Origin: Trametopsis cervina
Taxonomy: Eukaryota > Basidiomycota > Agaricomycetes > Polyporales > Irpicaceae
Assembly: GCA_022385755.1 (NCBI GenBank)
Contig: MU278350.1
Location: forward strand, 882,905 to 946,904
Length of the DNA stretch: 64,000 nucleotides
Reading direction: 5' to 3'
Shown: positions 45,147 through 55,738 of the stretch, piece by piece
Layout: each line of letters starts with the position of its first letter
Position numbering within the stretch: the stretch's first letter is position 1
Program-made: the position numbers and the translations under genes
The notes under the pieces: generated by a model
What the model was told of the DNA's origin: nothing
Databases searched by the model: none
Seen by the model: only the letters and a program-made list of their open reading frames with translations

Positions 45147-46901
45147 ATGGCCACCTCCCTCCCCCGCCGCAAATCCACCGCGCCAGGACACGACACAAAA
45201 CCCAAGATCGCATCCTCCACTTTCAGACCAAAATTTCCTCTCGACCCCTTCGCTGCGGCCACCGCACGCGACCCGTGGTTCATCCGCCCGGATGTCCTGC
45301 CGTCCCCCACCACCAGTCTCAGGCGCGACGTCCTTCTCGTCCTCGGAGGTGAGTTTCCCAACACCGCACTGTCGCTGATCCGCTGTGGCTGAATGGATTG
45401 GATTTTCCCCACAGCACCGTCCACGACGGACCTCGAACCGCTCCTCTCCTCCAAATACCTCGCAAACTCGCTGCTTATCCTCGCGACGCACCAACCGCCG
45501 GCCATCCCACACACGACGCAGCCGACCGTGCGTATCCTAAAGCTAACCGAGCCCCTGTCGATCGAGCACGCCGGCGCAGTGCGCTTCGTCAACGTCCTCG
45601 AGTGGGCCGAGCGCGTTGCCCGTCTCTGGCGAAAACACGGCGGGTTCGGCGCAGCCCAACTCGCAGAAGAAAGCGACGGACACGAGTTCCTCCCCCCGCC
45701 GTCCCTCTGGAAGAAAGGTACACAGAGCATGCCGCCCTCGCCCCGCTCATCCGCAAGCAACCTCTCCTCCCTGCGCGCCTCCAACGCCAGCGGGTTCCTC
45801 ACCACCGACCCCTCCTCCTCCTTCTCCAGAGCGCGCCCGCACTCAATGACGCGTCTCCTAAGCCGCGCCCGTACCCCCTCCCTCCCCGCCGTCGACCCCT
45901 CCCAACGCCCCTTCGACGCCCTCATAAACTATCTCCCCCCAACCGTCCCCGACAAATCCCTGCTCAAACAAGCCATCCTCGTAACGACCATCTCCCGCCC
46001 GTTCCTCATCGCATCCTCCCCTCGCCCCGCCGCAGCACGTCTCTCCTCGCGCAGCGCGACGTCCGTGTACCTCCCCCCGACCCCGCCCTTCCAGAGCGGC
46101 GACTCCCTCCCCTCCTCGCTCTTCCTCCCCCCGGCGCGCGCACACATCATACACGTCCTCCCCTCGTCCTCGTACGACGCGCACGCGCACGCACGCTCGA
46201 AACTCGTCCAGAGCCTCGAGGGGTTCCTCCTCTCGTTTGGCTTCCCGACTGCGCTCGATGGCGCGCGCGCACCGGATGATGCGGATAGGCCGAGACCGTT
46301 TATTATGCCGTCGTCTAGTCTTGGCGAGCCGCTTGGAAGTGCGGCGGAGGCGTCGACGTCGCCGTATGGAGCGTGGCCACAGGATTGTTCGCTTGTTGAG
46401 CTTGTGCTGTGTGGGTCGCTCGACGGGGATGATCCCTATACTAGCGGTGGTGGTGGAGGGTCGCCGCAGGGCGCACGGATACTAGCGCAGAACGCCCCGC
46501 GCGCACTGCTCGTGCGTCCAGCAGACGTCGTAGTCCTCGCAGAGGACGCGGCGTCCCCGCCGGCCGTGACCGTCAGCCAATCCGACCCCGGATACTACGG
46601 TGGGGGTGGTGGTGCTACGGCGAAGACGAAGACGAAAGGCTCTGGAAGTCCGCTTGCGAAGGGGGACTTGTATGCGTTGCCTACGCCGCCGGACTCGGAG
46701 GAGTCGGGCGCGGAGAGTTCTGAGCCTGTGTATTTCGGGCGCTCGGATACGAGTGTGGGTGCGGGTGCGGGTGCGGGTGGGAGGGAGGGAGAGAGTAGGG
46801 AAAGGGAACGGGAAGCAGGGGGTGGGCAAGGAGAGGGGATGGTGAAGAAGTCACGGTGGAAGTTTTGGAAGAGGGAGGGGAGACGGGGTGTGGTTGCGTA
46901 A
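45147..46901 (+). CDS. Large Ser/Pro-rich protein of unknown function
   Basis: Two exons (45147-45348, 45415-46901) give about 562 residues. The basic start MATSLPRRKSTAPG is followed by KFPLDPFAAATARDPWFIRPDVLP. A structured-looking core follows: YLANSLLILATHQPPAIPHT, LKLTEPLSIEHAGAVRFVN, VLEWAERVARLWRKHGGF, and after a Ser-rich insert FDALINYLPPTVPDK and LLKQAILVTTISRPFL. A second core segment contains SKLVQSLEGFLLSFGFP and DCSLVELVLCGSLDG. The C-terminus is Gly-rich, then RE-rich, then basic (KKSRWKFWKREGRRG). GC is very high at codon third positions. It probably belongs to an uncharacterised basidiomycete family; I cannot name it. Confidence 0.75.
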
Positions 46902-47973
46902 GGGTGGTTTGGTTCGACAAGGTGTGTACCCCTGTATGCGTTTAGTTGGAGGGGGGTGGGGCTGATGGTGTTCTTGTGATAGGTTTTTCGACATTGTACG
47001 CTATACATCCCCCTCTCCCCTCCTCTTTCACGAGATTACTCTCGATGACACTGTCACTGTCAATATCACCGCACATCGGACAACGGACAAATGCACCCAC
47101 CCCACACCCCCACACCCACGGACTTGATTTTGGTTATTAGCCCCGCTGCGAATTTGCGCTTCCGTCATCCCGTCCCTCTACCTCCCCTTTGCGTTCATTT
47201 TTTTCTGCGACTTCACTTAACCTTCTTTTCTATTTTTTATAACCCAATCACAATTTTGCAAACATGCATGCATACACCGCCCGATACGGACACGGATACG
47301 GTGCTGTAGTAATACTCAACCAACCACGCACGCACGCCTCACATACGCGTCCGTCCAATCCCCAACACTTCACGTTCTTTTCTCCCCTTCTCACTTCACA
47401 TTCAACTTCACCTCGAACACGAATGAATGCGCATCGAACTCTGAACTCAGAACTCAGACACTCCTCCTCCCATTGTGTATTTTCTCTCCGCAATCGATAG
47501 ACACATAGTCATAGTCGTAACCGTAGTCGTAACCGTTAACTTAGCCATCGTCATCGTCGAATCTTATGCTGTTCGTAATTAATTACCTCGCCGTCACGGT
47601 CTCAGCGTCGGTGGGTGGGTGGTTGGCATCCTTAGGGTTATTTTCCCCTTTTGCGTGTGTAATTATCACCGCGGGGGTGCCGTAGTTTACATCCTTAAGC
47701 TTATTTTTTCATGTGCGTGAACTCAAACTCAAACTTATTGGAATTCGAGAGCGCGGTGGGTGAGCTAAGCGCTCACAGTCGGGAGGAATTGGTTGGCGCG
47801 CGTATTGGGAGGTTAATTCGCGACCGTGACGTTCGCGCGCACTTGTGTCTCTCTCGTCCTCTTTACAGCTACCCCGGTGGTGGTACCGCGTTCGTACTCG
47901 TAGGAGTACAGAAAAACAGACGAAGCAAAATAAGAGAAGGCGAAGGACGTGAAAGAAGGAAAGGAGCGAAAGG
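46902..47973. other. Intergenic spacer with simple-sequence patches
   Basis: CA/CCA-rich stretches at 47085-47120, GATACGGACACGGATACGG at about 47284, and a CATAGTCGTAACCGTAGTCG-type short repeat at 47510-47545. No gene recognised. Confidence 0.45.
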
Positions 47974-48796
47974 ATGGCGTTGCAAGCCGTGAAGCACTTC
48001 CGCCACCGCCAGGTCTACGCCGCGCTCAAAGCCGCCTCGTCCGCGCCCTCCCCCTCCGCTTCTCCCTCCCCTTCCACCCCCACTCCTACATCTACCACCT
48101 CGCCCAATGCCTCAAAAGCACAAGGCCTGAAAGTAGCAAACCCCTTCCTCCCGCGTCTGAACCCAACAACCGGCCGATGGGCCCCTCCCGCGTACTCTCT
48201 ACGTCGACAGGCGGAGCTCGTGAAGAAGGCGCGGGCGAGCGGGACGTTGCACCTTTTGCCTGCGGGGCCGAAGTTGTCGAGTGGGGAGGTGAGGGGGGCT
48301 GTTTTGAGGGCTGAGGCTGCGAAGGCTGCTGCCGCGACTCAACCCGAGGGTGAAGTCGCGGCAGAGACCCAGGCTCAAACTGAGGAGACCATAGAGGTGA
48401 AGAAAGAAACTGGGAAGAAAGAGACAGTCGAACGATGGCTGCAACCCCTCGAATGGGAGGGCGAACCGCGCGAGAAGGTCGTGCCCGGCGCAGACGTCGG
48501 CAACAGGCTGTACGCGGGCAAATGGCGGATGTTCAAGGGCCACAAGTGGCAGCGCGTCGCGGAGCAGCGGAAGGAGGCGCAGGAGAAGGCGTTGAAGGTC
48601 ATGGGACGCAGGGTGAAGTGGTTCAAGGGGGTACGTGTGCTCTTTTGTTTTGTTTGCTATTTGGGGTGTGGGTGGATGTGTGCTGACGGTGTGCTTTTTT
48701 CGTGGGGGTGCGGTGTTGCAGACGTACAAGCGCAGGAGGCCGAGCCCGCTCGACAGGCCGAAGGCGACTGCGAAACTTGGGAAGCTGCCGTTCTGA
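47974..48796 (+). CDS. MRPL25: Mitochondrial large-subunit ribosomal protein mL59 (MRPL25 family)
   Basis: Two exons (47974-48630, 48722-48796) sum to 244 codons. The start is MALQAVKHFRHRQVYAAL. The family blocks are NPFLPRLNPTTGRWAPPAYS, LRRQAELVKKARASGTLHL, then GNRLYAGKWRMFKGHKWQRV and GRRVKWFKGTYKRRRPSPL, ending KATAKLGKLPF. The Ala/Glu-rich stretch (about 115-150) and the Ser/Pro-rich stretch (26-50) are insertions typical of basidiomycete orthologues. It works in the mitochondrial matrix as part of the 54S subunit. The naming uses the yeast symbol. Confidence 0.85.
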
Positions 48797-49220
48797 TTGT
48801 GAAGCTAAGGCGATGTGCGAACTCGTGCCGTGTTACTCTACCTTACCCTATTGCATTTTTGTTCACTCAAAACACTCCGTTCGTGTCCTCCTGCTTAGAG
48901 AAGCAAGCCATGCTGGTATAGTATAAGTTACGTGCATTATCTCGTTGCGAAACTGCTGTCGCGACAGCCGCTGCGATTGTACGTAGGTACACACTCGCTG
49001 GCTTGTGCAATGTGCCAGCCACCACTCCGACGGTTTCCTGTTGCAGCGGCTGCCCGCCTCCGATCACAGTTCTGACTAAGCAGAAAGTGCCACGTCTAGC
49101 GCTTGGTGATTTACGGCTGGCAGCCATAAGGTGACAGCCTCCAACGCCAGCTCAACACCCTGCTCTGATTTCTACATTCTCTCCATCCTTCTCCCTCTTC
49201 CACCAGCACCCTCATACATC
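48797..49220. other. Intergenic spacer upstream of SEC62
   Basis: 3' region of mL59 and promoter of SEC62, with a pyrimidine-rich leader at 49165-49215. No other feature seen. Confidence 0.45.
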
Positions 49221-50271
49221 ATGAGCGGAGTAGCCCCCGTAAGTCGCGCACCAGTGCCCCATCTACATCTAAAGCTGTCACAGTATAACTATAACTGATC
49301 ATGCATGGACCCGCTGCAGGGTGTGTTCGAGGCTCAAGCAAAGGCATCGCCTGAGACCCGCAATGTCGTCAACTTCCTCCGGAGCAGCAAGTCGGGGATG
49401 AAGGTCAGGGTCGGCGCGTACAACGGGAAGCGAACGGACTACTTCAAGGGTGCGCACCACCGCGTCCTCGCCTCACTCGCATGACAGGGCTGACACTCAT
49501 ATTATCTCTCTGCTTCCATTAGGCAAATCGGCAGTCAAGGCGCTGTTGTCGCCCGCGTACGCGAAACTCAAGAACGTACCAAAGGTCACGGACGAGGAAG
49601 AGGCGAAGACCGTACTGGCCTCGATCGTCCCGCACGCCTTCTACCTGCGCGTCGACCGCGGCGAGCCGTCAGGCTCAGCGGCCAACTCGCCCAAGGTGCT
49701 CACCGTGAACCAGATGCAGCTCTTCCAGGACACGGAGTACTACGCGTGGTTCTACGAGGGCTCGCAGTGGCTGACGTACGTCGGCGGTGTCGCTATGCTC
49801 GGCGTCATGCTCGCAGGCGTCATGTTCCCGCTGTGGCCGCCAATCATGCGTCTCGGCGTGTGGTACATCAGCATAGGCGTCCTCGGCCTCATTGGCCTGT
49901 TCTTCGTCATCGCCATCGTCCGTCTTATATTTTACATTATCACCCTCATCGTCGCGAGCCCTGGTATTTGGATATTCCCCAAGCTGTTCGCGGACGTCGG
50001 ATTCGTGAGTGCTCGTGCTGTCTTGTTCTCCTGCAAGCGGTGTGCTGACGGCTGTCTCCGCTAGGTTGATTCATTTATTCCTCTGTGGGAGTGGGACACG
50101 CCGAAGAAGAAGAAGGGCAAGAAAGTCAAGACAGAAAAAACCAGCGGCAAGGGCAAGGGCAAGGACGCCAGCTCAACAGGACTAGACGTCCGTTCGAACA
50201 GCCCCGACTCTGCCGTCAGCTCAAGACCGGAAAGCCGGCAAGCGCGAGTAGAGGAGGTGGATGAGTCGTGA
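49221..50271 (+). CDS. SEC62: Translocation protein SEC62 (ER post-translational translocon)
   Basis: Four exons (49221-49238, 49320-49449, 49523-50004, 50065-50271) sum to 279 codons. The first exon encodes only MSGVAP. The cytosolic N-domain contains NVVNFLRSSKSGMKVRVG, KRTDYFKGKSAVKALLSP and AFYLRVDRGE. Two transmembrane segments follow (VGGVAMLGVMLAGVMFPLW, and VLGLIGLFFVIAIVRLIFYI) separated by a short loop, as in the Sec62 family. The C-terminus is Lys-rich (PKKKKGKKVKTEK) then Ser-rich. It acts with Sec63 and Sec61 at the ER membrane for signal-recognition-particle-independent import. Confidence 0.95.
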
Positions 50272-50405
50272 TGAGTGGTTATCTGATAGATAGCCCCCCT
50301 TCCTTGACGTAGCTGGGATGTATGCTTCGCGGTGCTGTGGATGTGTCGATGTTTGCGCGATCTATCATATCACCTTCCTTTTTTACACTATTTATTCTCA
50401 TTAAA

Positions 50406-51940
50406 TCAGCTAGTGGATGGTGTGACAGGCTTAGCCTCTGCAGTGCGACTCAGACGGTCTACTCGACGGAGCGCAGTCTCCGCTTGCATGATCCCGCCCC
50501 GCTCCTTCAGCTCCACCGACTGTTTTCGACTGCGTTGGTACAGCTGTTTTGCTCTTGGAAAGTCTTCATCCATCTGCGATGGATAAGCAGGATCAGTATC
50601 GCGAAGAGCAGTGCGAGAACGAAGTGGGCCCACCTCCCGTAGAGCGCCCCAGTTGAACAGCGCAGCCGCCATAACCAGTTCACAGTAATCCGGATCCTCT
50701 GCTGTCCCGCTGTCACCACGCTTCCTCCGAGCTTCGATGAGCTCTACAGCTTGCGCTACGGATCTCTCAGCTTGTTGGCGCGCTTCAGGCGTGGGTGGAC
50801 CATCCAACAGCGTTTCCGCTACCGAGTTCATCAAATCCGCTCCTGCACAAGTATGAGCACAGGCGGACGGTCAGTGTGAGGGTGGCGTCATACCGATGCA
50901 CATGTTCTCCGACGAAGCCTCTTGCGGCCGTGGACCGAGGATGAGCGGAAGCGCGACGAGCAACGTCGTGAGCGCGAGTCTAGAGCAGACCATTCGTTGG
51001 TGTCAGTAGCGGGGGAAATAGTCCAGAGCGAAACATACTGGGTCTCTCCGGCTCTGCTGTAACAACCAGCCAGTGCACGCAGCGGCTCGGCGACCTGGAG
51101 CTTGTTCACCCAGCCGGGCAGCGTCAGCTCCGCCACATCGACAGGGTCGTTCGCGCTCCTCGTCTCCGCCAGGCCGATAGCACCCAAGAGCTCTTTACAT
51201 GCTGCCTCGTACCACGTCCGCTCCTCCTTCGCCATGCTCCGCACGCTCGCGAGCTGCCCGAGCTTGTAGGCTAATACGCCTGCTCGAGTTTTCTCGGAGC
51301 CTGTCCGTTCGGCGACAGTTTGCAGGCTGTCAAAGGCAGTCACGTAGGTGTTATACGCTGCTTGTAGTTTACGGTTCTCTTCTAGCACCGCGCCGAGGGC
51401 TATTGCAATGCCCGACAGCTTAAGATTGGGCTCGGGCGAGAGGAGCTCCAATGGTAGCTTTTGTGCGGTGTCCAGAGCCCTTGTCTGCGGTAAGTTGAAT
51501 GTTTGGTTTCTATGACATGCTGTGGTACCTCGTCAGATATCTCTCGCTCAAGTCGAGGTCTCCCTGGTTTCTCGCTTTGATTCCCGCCCGCAGGTCCTTC
51601 CGCACTTCGGGCGGCCACATCGTGAGCGTATTGTAAAAGTCATAGCTGAATATGGGCTTCGTCACTCTGCAATACTGTAATAAAAATTCGAAGATGCTTA
51701 CATTCCATAGGCCGTAGATGCGACACCGACCGCTATGAGCACGCTGAATACGACGGATATCCTTGACTGCGACCCCGGAATGGCGGCAGTACTCGCTGCA
51801 CGACGTCCGAGCCCACTTGGACTGGTACCGAGCTTCAGGGCATTTTGAGGCAGAATAATGTGTCTCCGGAGACACTGATTAGAAGGGTAGCCGATTCTTG
51901 TTGGCCTGGCCGTGAACCTGGTCAGTGCTGAGCGCAACAT
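50406..51940 (-). CDS. Mitochondrial inner-membrane TPR protein, MGR3-like
   Basis: The start is at 51940 (MLRSALTRFTARPTR); the longer frame begins only with GTG. An Arg-rich presequence is followed by one membrane segment (SVVFSVLIAVGVASTAYG), then YNTLTMWPPEVRKDLRAGIKARNQGDLDL, which opens a TPR array (AIALGAVLEENRKLQAAYNT, LAYKLGQLASVRSM, EPLRALAGCYSRAGET). The final exon carries EARQQAERSVAQAVELIEAR and ends AKPVTPSTS. Four or more introns are present (near 51700, 51490, 51010 and 50860). The topology and first repeat resemble Mgr3, a substrate adaptor of the i-AAA protease. A different mitochondrial TPR family is possible. Confidence 0.7.
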
Positions 51941-52416
51941 GATGACGGTCGAGACCACGTGGTTATATTCAGACGCTAAATAACTTTAGATCTCACTGGC
52001 AAATCTCGACGTTCGGAGCGAAACGAGCCTCGTCACTCCAAGTTCAAGGAGACTATGAGATTATGCAAATGGAAGAGCGTACAGCCTACCGTGTCAAACT
52101 AAATCATAACGAGGAAAATGAGTCTGTCAAAAAATCCTGGTCGCTGCTGTATGTAATGACCAGTGGCGGCTTGTCACACGAATTAGAGCAAGTGAGAGAT
52201 CTTGCATTGAACTCGTGCATAACTGCTTTTAACTCCGAAAATTACAACGGGGTGGTGTATCCCCTCCACAGTCTAAGGTAAGGAGAAAGGTGGGATGCAC
52301 CGAAGCTTTACAGCGACGACAACGACGGGGCATGGCCATATCGAGCATACCATAGAAATGCCGACGCGTCGGTGACCGACCGTGCTATACAGGGGTGTAT
52401 TGCGAGAATAGAGGTT
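51941..52416. other. Intergenic spacer
   Basis: Upstream of the MGR3-like gene (-) and downstream of mL45 (-). A 72-codon plus-strand frame at 52063-52281 has no support. Confidence 0.4.
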
Positions 52417-53559
52417 TTACTGCGCTGAAACACTCTCGTGCTTTAACCCTTCGTATAGTTGATCCCGGATTGTCCAAGGACCGTCATACCAACCTCGTTT
52501 CTGCAGCACAAGATATTCAACGACACGTTTAGGCGTGTCGTCACCAGCCAGCCGTTTCCCTTTTTTGTTGTAGACTTCTAGGCTCTGTAATGGCTGTGAG
52601 TAAAGCCCTGGTACATAAAAAATGCGACAAACCTGATTCGTGTCAAACTTGACCAGAGCTTGAATCACTAGCCGGTTGCCAAATGTCGGGGGAGAGGATC
52701 CCATGTGCCCAAAGAAAGCGCGTATACTTAGCACTGCGCATGGCTTGTTTTCACCGTGTAGCCTCCACACGTAATGTTTCTCCTTGTCACGGGAACTGAT
52801 ACGCTTGAGAAGGGTATCTCTGTATCCTTGGACGGCGTATTTCTTCACCACTTTCTGATCGTTTCTATAACCGCACCATTGAGAATGACCTTGGGCATCA
52901 ACTTGGAGCAACTTACACTGCAACGGCCGCATTGACGTTCTTGTAGGACTCTAATGCTGATTTTCGTAAGCCTGCTACCCACCGACCAGAGCGTATCTTG
53001 AATATCTGTAGGGACCACGCAGACTTTATCTCTATACCGGGGAAGGCATTCTCTGAGGCTATTCGAAACATACTACGAAAGTAATCAGCGGATTTCCTTT
53101 AAAGCTGTAAATACTCTTACTTTTGAGTGTTACGTATCCAATTCACCTGGGTCTGTAAAATGGTCTTTATGTGGTCTATGATAGTAGCATTAGGGCGTTT
53201 CGAACGCCAGCTTGGAATAATTAAGTCTGTATGATGGATAAACCTGAGCTGGCAATGTATTATCCTTCCAATCACTCACCTAGCGTATCAATAGGCTGGC
53301 TCCAGATATCCGTATTCGTCTGTTGTGCCCAAGCCGCCAAAGTCTCGATCTCCTTCAAGGTTTCCCCGTCTGACTTTGGCGTTGAGTCTGCAGGCTTTGC
53401 TTGAGCCGCCACCCGAGAGCTGTAGCGTACAACAGCATTTTGACGGAAAGCAGGTATAAGAGTTCGTTGACAAACTAAGGACGACCTAGAAGCTCTGAGA
53501 GCCCCACTGCGACATCTCAAGCTGGAAGAGAAGAGGCTAGCCAACCTCGAGGAGGACAT
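52417..53559 (-). CDS. Mitochondrial ribosomal protein mL45 / MBA1-like (Tim44-like domain)
   Basis: Five exons (53280-53559, 53121-53226, 52917-53072, 52633-52864, 52417-52584) sum to 314 codons. The start MSSSRLASLFSSSLRCRSG opens a presequence. The domain contains RPNATIIDHIKTILQTQVNW, FRIASENAFPGIEIKSAW, VVKKYAVQGYRDTLLKRI and RLVIQALVKFDTNQSLEVYN, then KRVVEYLVLQKRGWYDGPW. This pattern fits the mL45/MBA1 family, which anchors the mitoribosome to the inner membrane. The 48-nt intron at 52585-52632 can be read through in frame, but splicing restores the conserved DTNQSLEVY junction. Confidence 0.82.
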
Positions 53560-53754
53560 TGGAGGTGTAGACAAGAACGGCAGGTGCCGAACCGGCAGCG
53601 ACTCTGACGTCCAGCGTCTGTGTACTTCCGGGACTTTCCACGCACGTGGCAAGCCAGCGAAATTGCTGGCGCGTCGGGTCGGCAAGCCTTCGTCCGTTCT
53701 ATAAAGTCGACCACCACCTGCGGCTCTCGCTTAGACAAAGACACTCTCTACAAC
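53560..53754. promoter_or_regulatory. Short bidirectional promoter between mL45 and MIX17
   Basis: Only 195 bases separate the two start codons. TCTATAAAG at about 53697-53705 can serve as the plus-strand TATA, about 55 bases before the MIX17 ATG. No minus-strand TATA is evident. Confidence 0.5.
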
Positions 53755-54359
53755 ATGCCTGTACGTCTTGGATTGCGCTCCTGCTTAACGAACACTAACA
53801 CGGGCTTATAGCGTCAATCCCGTTCTTCTCGCCCAGCCCCCCGCGCGGCACCTGCAGCAGCCCCTGCACAGTCCCGGGGAGCTCACACTGCTACTGCACC
53901 GTACCCAGGTTCTAATGCGGCCCACGCACCCCCTGTCCCGCACCAAGCGCAGGCGTCATCTCAGCCGGGGATGCTCGCACAGATGGCCGCCACCGCTGGT
54001 TCAGTAGCGGTCGGCTCTACCATCGGTCACGGTCTTTCAAGCATGCTATTCGGGGGCTCGTCCTCTAGCCAGGTACCGGAAGCTCAGCCTGCCGTCCAAG
54101 CTGCTCCTGTGCAACAGTCCTATGGAAACCAGGGCGTTAGCTGTGAAGTGCAAGCGAAGGGTACGTTGCATTAGTAAGCTCGGTCCACAAGCACTCAAAC
54201 GCCATTTGTGCAGATTTCACGAAGTGTTTGGAGAAAGCTGACCTGCCCTCGTGCACATGGTACCTGGAACAGCTGAAGGCTGTACGTCTGATCTGTCTTT
54301 TCTTCTCCGAATATCGCTGACAGTTGCTCCAGTGCCAGGCTGCTGCTGCTCCGTATTAA
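53755..54359 (+). CDS. MIX17: Twin-CX9C protein MIX17 / CHCHD2-CHCHD10 family
   Basis: Four exons (53755-53760, 53812-54160, 54214-54281, 54333-54359) sum to 150 codons; the first exon encodes only Met-Pro. The product has a basic Ala/Pro/Ser-rich N-terminus (RQSRSSRPAPRAAPAAAP), then the family's hydrophobic Gly segment (MAATAGSVAVGSTIGHGLSS) and a CHCH domain. The first CX9C is SCEVQAKDFTKC and the second is SCTWYLEQLKAC; both have exactly nine intervening residues. It is an intermembrane-space protein imported through the Mia40 disulfide relay. The end is QAAAAPY. Confidence 0.93.
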
Positions 54360-54499
54360 TACTTCTATGTCAGGGATTGGTTCGGTACTCCACACTAATG
54401 AATGTTATTCAGTGTCATTACAACGTTCACGAGTACATGCGCCCTAAACTCGCTGTTTCGCTGCAGAACTATCTAGTATTTTTATCTCAAGTGAATACC

Positions 54500-55738
54500 C
54501 TACTGTTCCTTTACGGTTCGTAATTGGAGCAGACCCCTTAGCTTTGGGTGCTGGATACTCATAAACGACAGAAAATACAACGGATCCCCTCTACCTTCAA
54601 TGGTGACTCTACGTAGCTTTGGGAGCTGATACACTATCGAGCTTCCCAGGGCCTCCCAATCCAAGGCCTCTAGATCGTCATATTGAACGGGATATGTTTC
54701 CCTCACCCCGCATTCGGAGTCCAAGGCCCTTAAGTCCTGTAGGTTGTCGGCTCTGATACTCAATGTGATTTCCTCAAGGTGTTTGGATGAGAGCTGTCCT
54801 ATGATGGTGGTGATCCATGGCAGTGACATATTGCCGGCAACAAACATCTCTCGTAGATTGAACGCCAAACGGCACTTGCGCAGTTCTAGTAGACATTCCA
54901 GTGAGAATTCTGAACCTCCAAATACCGCTGTCAAAATCGTAAATATATGCAAGTGATCTGCCATGCAAATGAAATGACCTTGTAGGTTATTGTCCGTATC
55001 AACAAGCAAATCAAGTTCAGTAAGGGTCCCGGAGCTTCCGATCTTAGACAGCATCCGCCCAGCAACGGGGACATCCTCTTCGCTCTGAATCTGGATTTCG
55101 AAGCTGCTGATACATCGGGGGAACCACTCGAACAAGTCGCAAATCGCTCTGGACTGTAAGCCGGACAGCGACAATCTCTGTATCGAAGGTCGAGTCCCAA
55201 TTTCAGGTATCCATGGGAGCTCCGAAGACAAATCTTCGAGGTTACATAGTGAAATCGAAGTCAAAGAGGGGGTGACCATCAATGCTGCTGCCGTATTTAG
55301 CGTAGTAAAGTCGCATTGAACAAAGGACAAGCTCTTGAGGGCCTGGAAAGTGCGGTTTGCACGAGCCACAACCGCTAATTCTTCTTCAATGTGCCATGAT
55401 TCCAAGCTAAGGTGGTGCAAGAACGGAAGACGGTTCAAAAGCATGTCCAATTCGACTGGGTTGCACTTCATGAGGGTATTTGTCCGTCTGCCAAACGAAC
55501 CCACCCGGCTCTGAAACTCTAGGCCTGTCACGTAGGTGGCTAGCGATGGTGAGCCGACTAATAACTCGATAAAGCGGGGGACACGGAAGCTTCGTAGACG
55601 GGTATTCGCCCAGCGATGATAGCGCGCCGTAGGCAGCCAAGCCTGACACGTCAGGCTACACGCTGCGAGGGCTCTCGCATCGTCATAGAGAAAGTCGATA
55701 ATGCGGTCGTTCACTTCCGCTGGTAGGGAATCAGCCAT
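54500..55738 (-). CDS. F-box protein with leucine-rich C-terminal region
   Basis: The start at 55738 gives MADSLPAEVNDRIIDFLYDD, the beginning of an F-box (about residues 3-45, ending LTCQAWLPTARYHRWANTR). The frame is intronless, 412 residues long. The rest has irregular leucine-rich strands (LPFLHHLSLESWHIEEEL, SLTSISLCNLEDLSSELP, SIQRLSLSGLQSRAICDL) typical of the large agaricomycete F-box expansions. It is presumed to link an SCF ubiquitin ligase to unknown targets. An in-frame extension upstream begins only with GTG. Confidence 0.88.
   Translation of the reverse strand: MADSLPAEVNDRIIDFLYDDARALAACSLTCQAWLPTARYHRWANTRLRSFRVPRFIELLVGSPSLATYVTGLEFQSRVGSFGRRTNTLMKCNPVELDMLLNRLPFLHHLSLESWHIEEELAVVARANRTFQALKSLSFVQCDFTTLNTAAALMVTPSLTSISLCNLEDLSSELPWIPEIGTRPSIQRLSLSGLQSRAICDLFEWFPRCISSFEIQIQSEEDVPVAGRMLSKIGSSGTLTELDLLVDTDNNLQGHFICMADHLHIFTILTAVFGGSEFSLECLLELRKCRLAFNLREMFVAGNMSLPWITTIIGQLSSKHLEEITLSIRADNLQDLRALDSECGVRETYPVQYDDLEALDWEALGSSIVYQLPKLRRVTIEGRGDPLYFLSFMSIQHPKLRGLLQLRTVKEQ

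Noticed and set aside
44724..45512. 262-codon minus-strand open frame
   Set aside because: It overlaps the leader and first exons of the well-supported gene starting at 45147. Its Arg/Gly-rich composition is what antisense of GC-rich Pro/Ser codons gives.
45398..46279. 293-codon alternative plus-strand frame
   Set aside because: Pro/Arg-rich alternative frame of the 45147-46901 gene in high-GC sequence; the main frame is longer and spliced correctly.
47620..47710. Telomere-like or subtelomeric sequence
   Set aside because: Only isolated TTAGGG-like hexamers (for example CCTTAGGGTT) with no tandem run, and flanked by conserved genes on both sides.
52585..52632. Reading mL45 straight through this segment
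   Set aside because: It is in frame but adds CRIFYVPGLYSQ inside a conserved strand. GT..AG splicing restores the family junction DTNQSLEVY.
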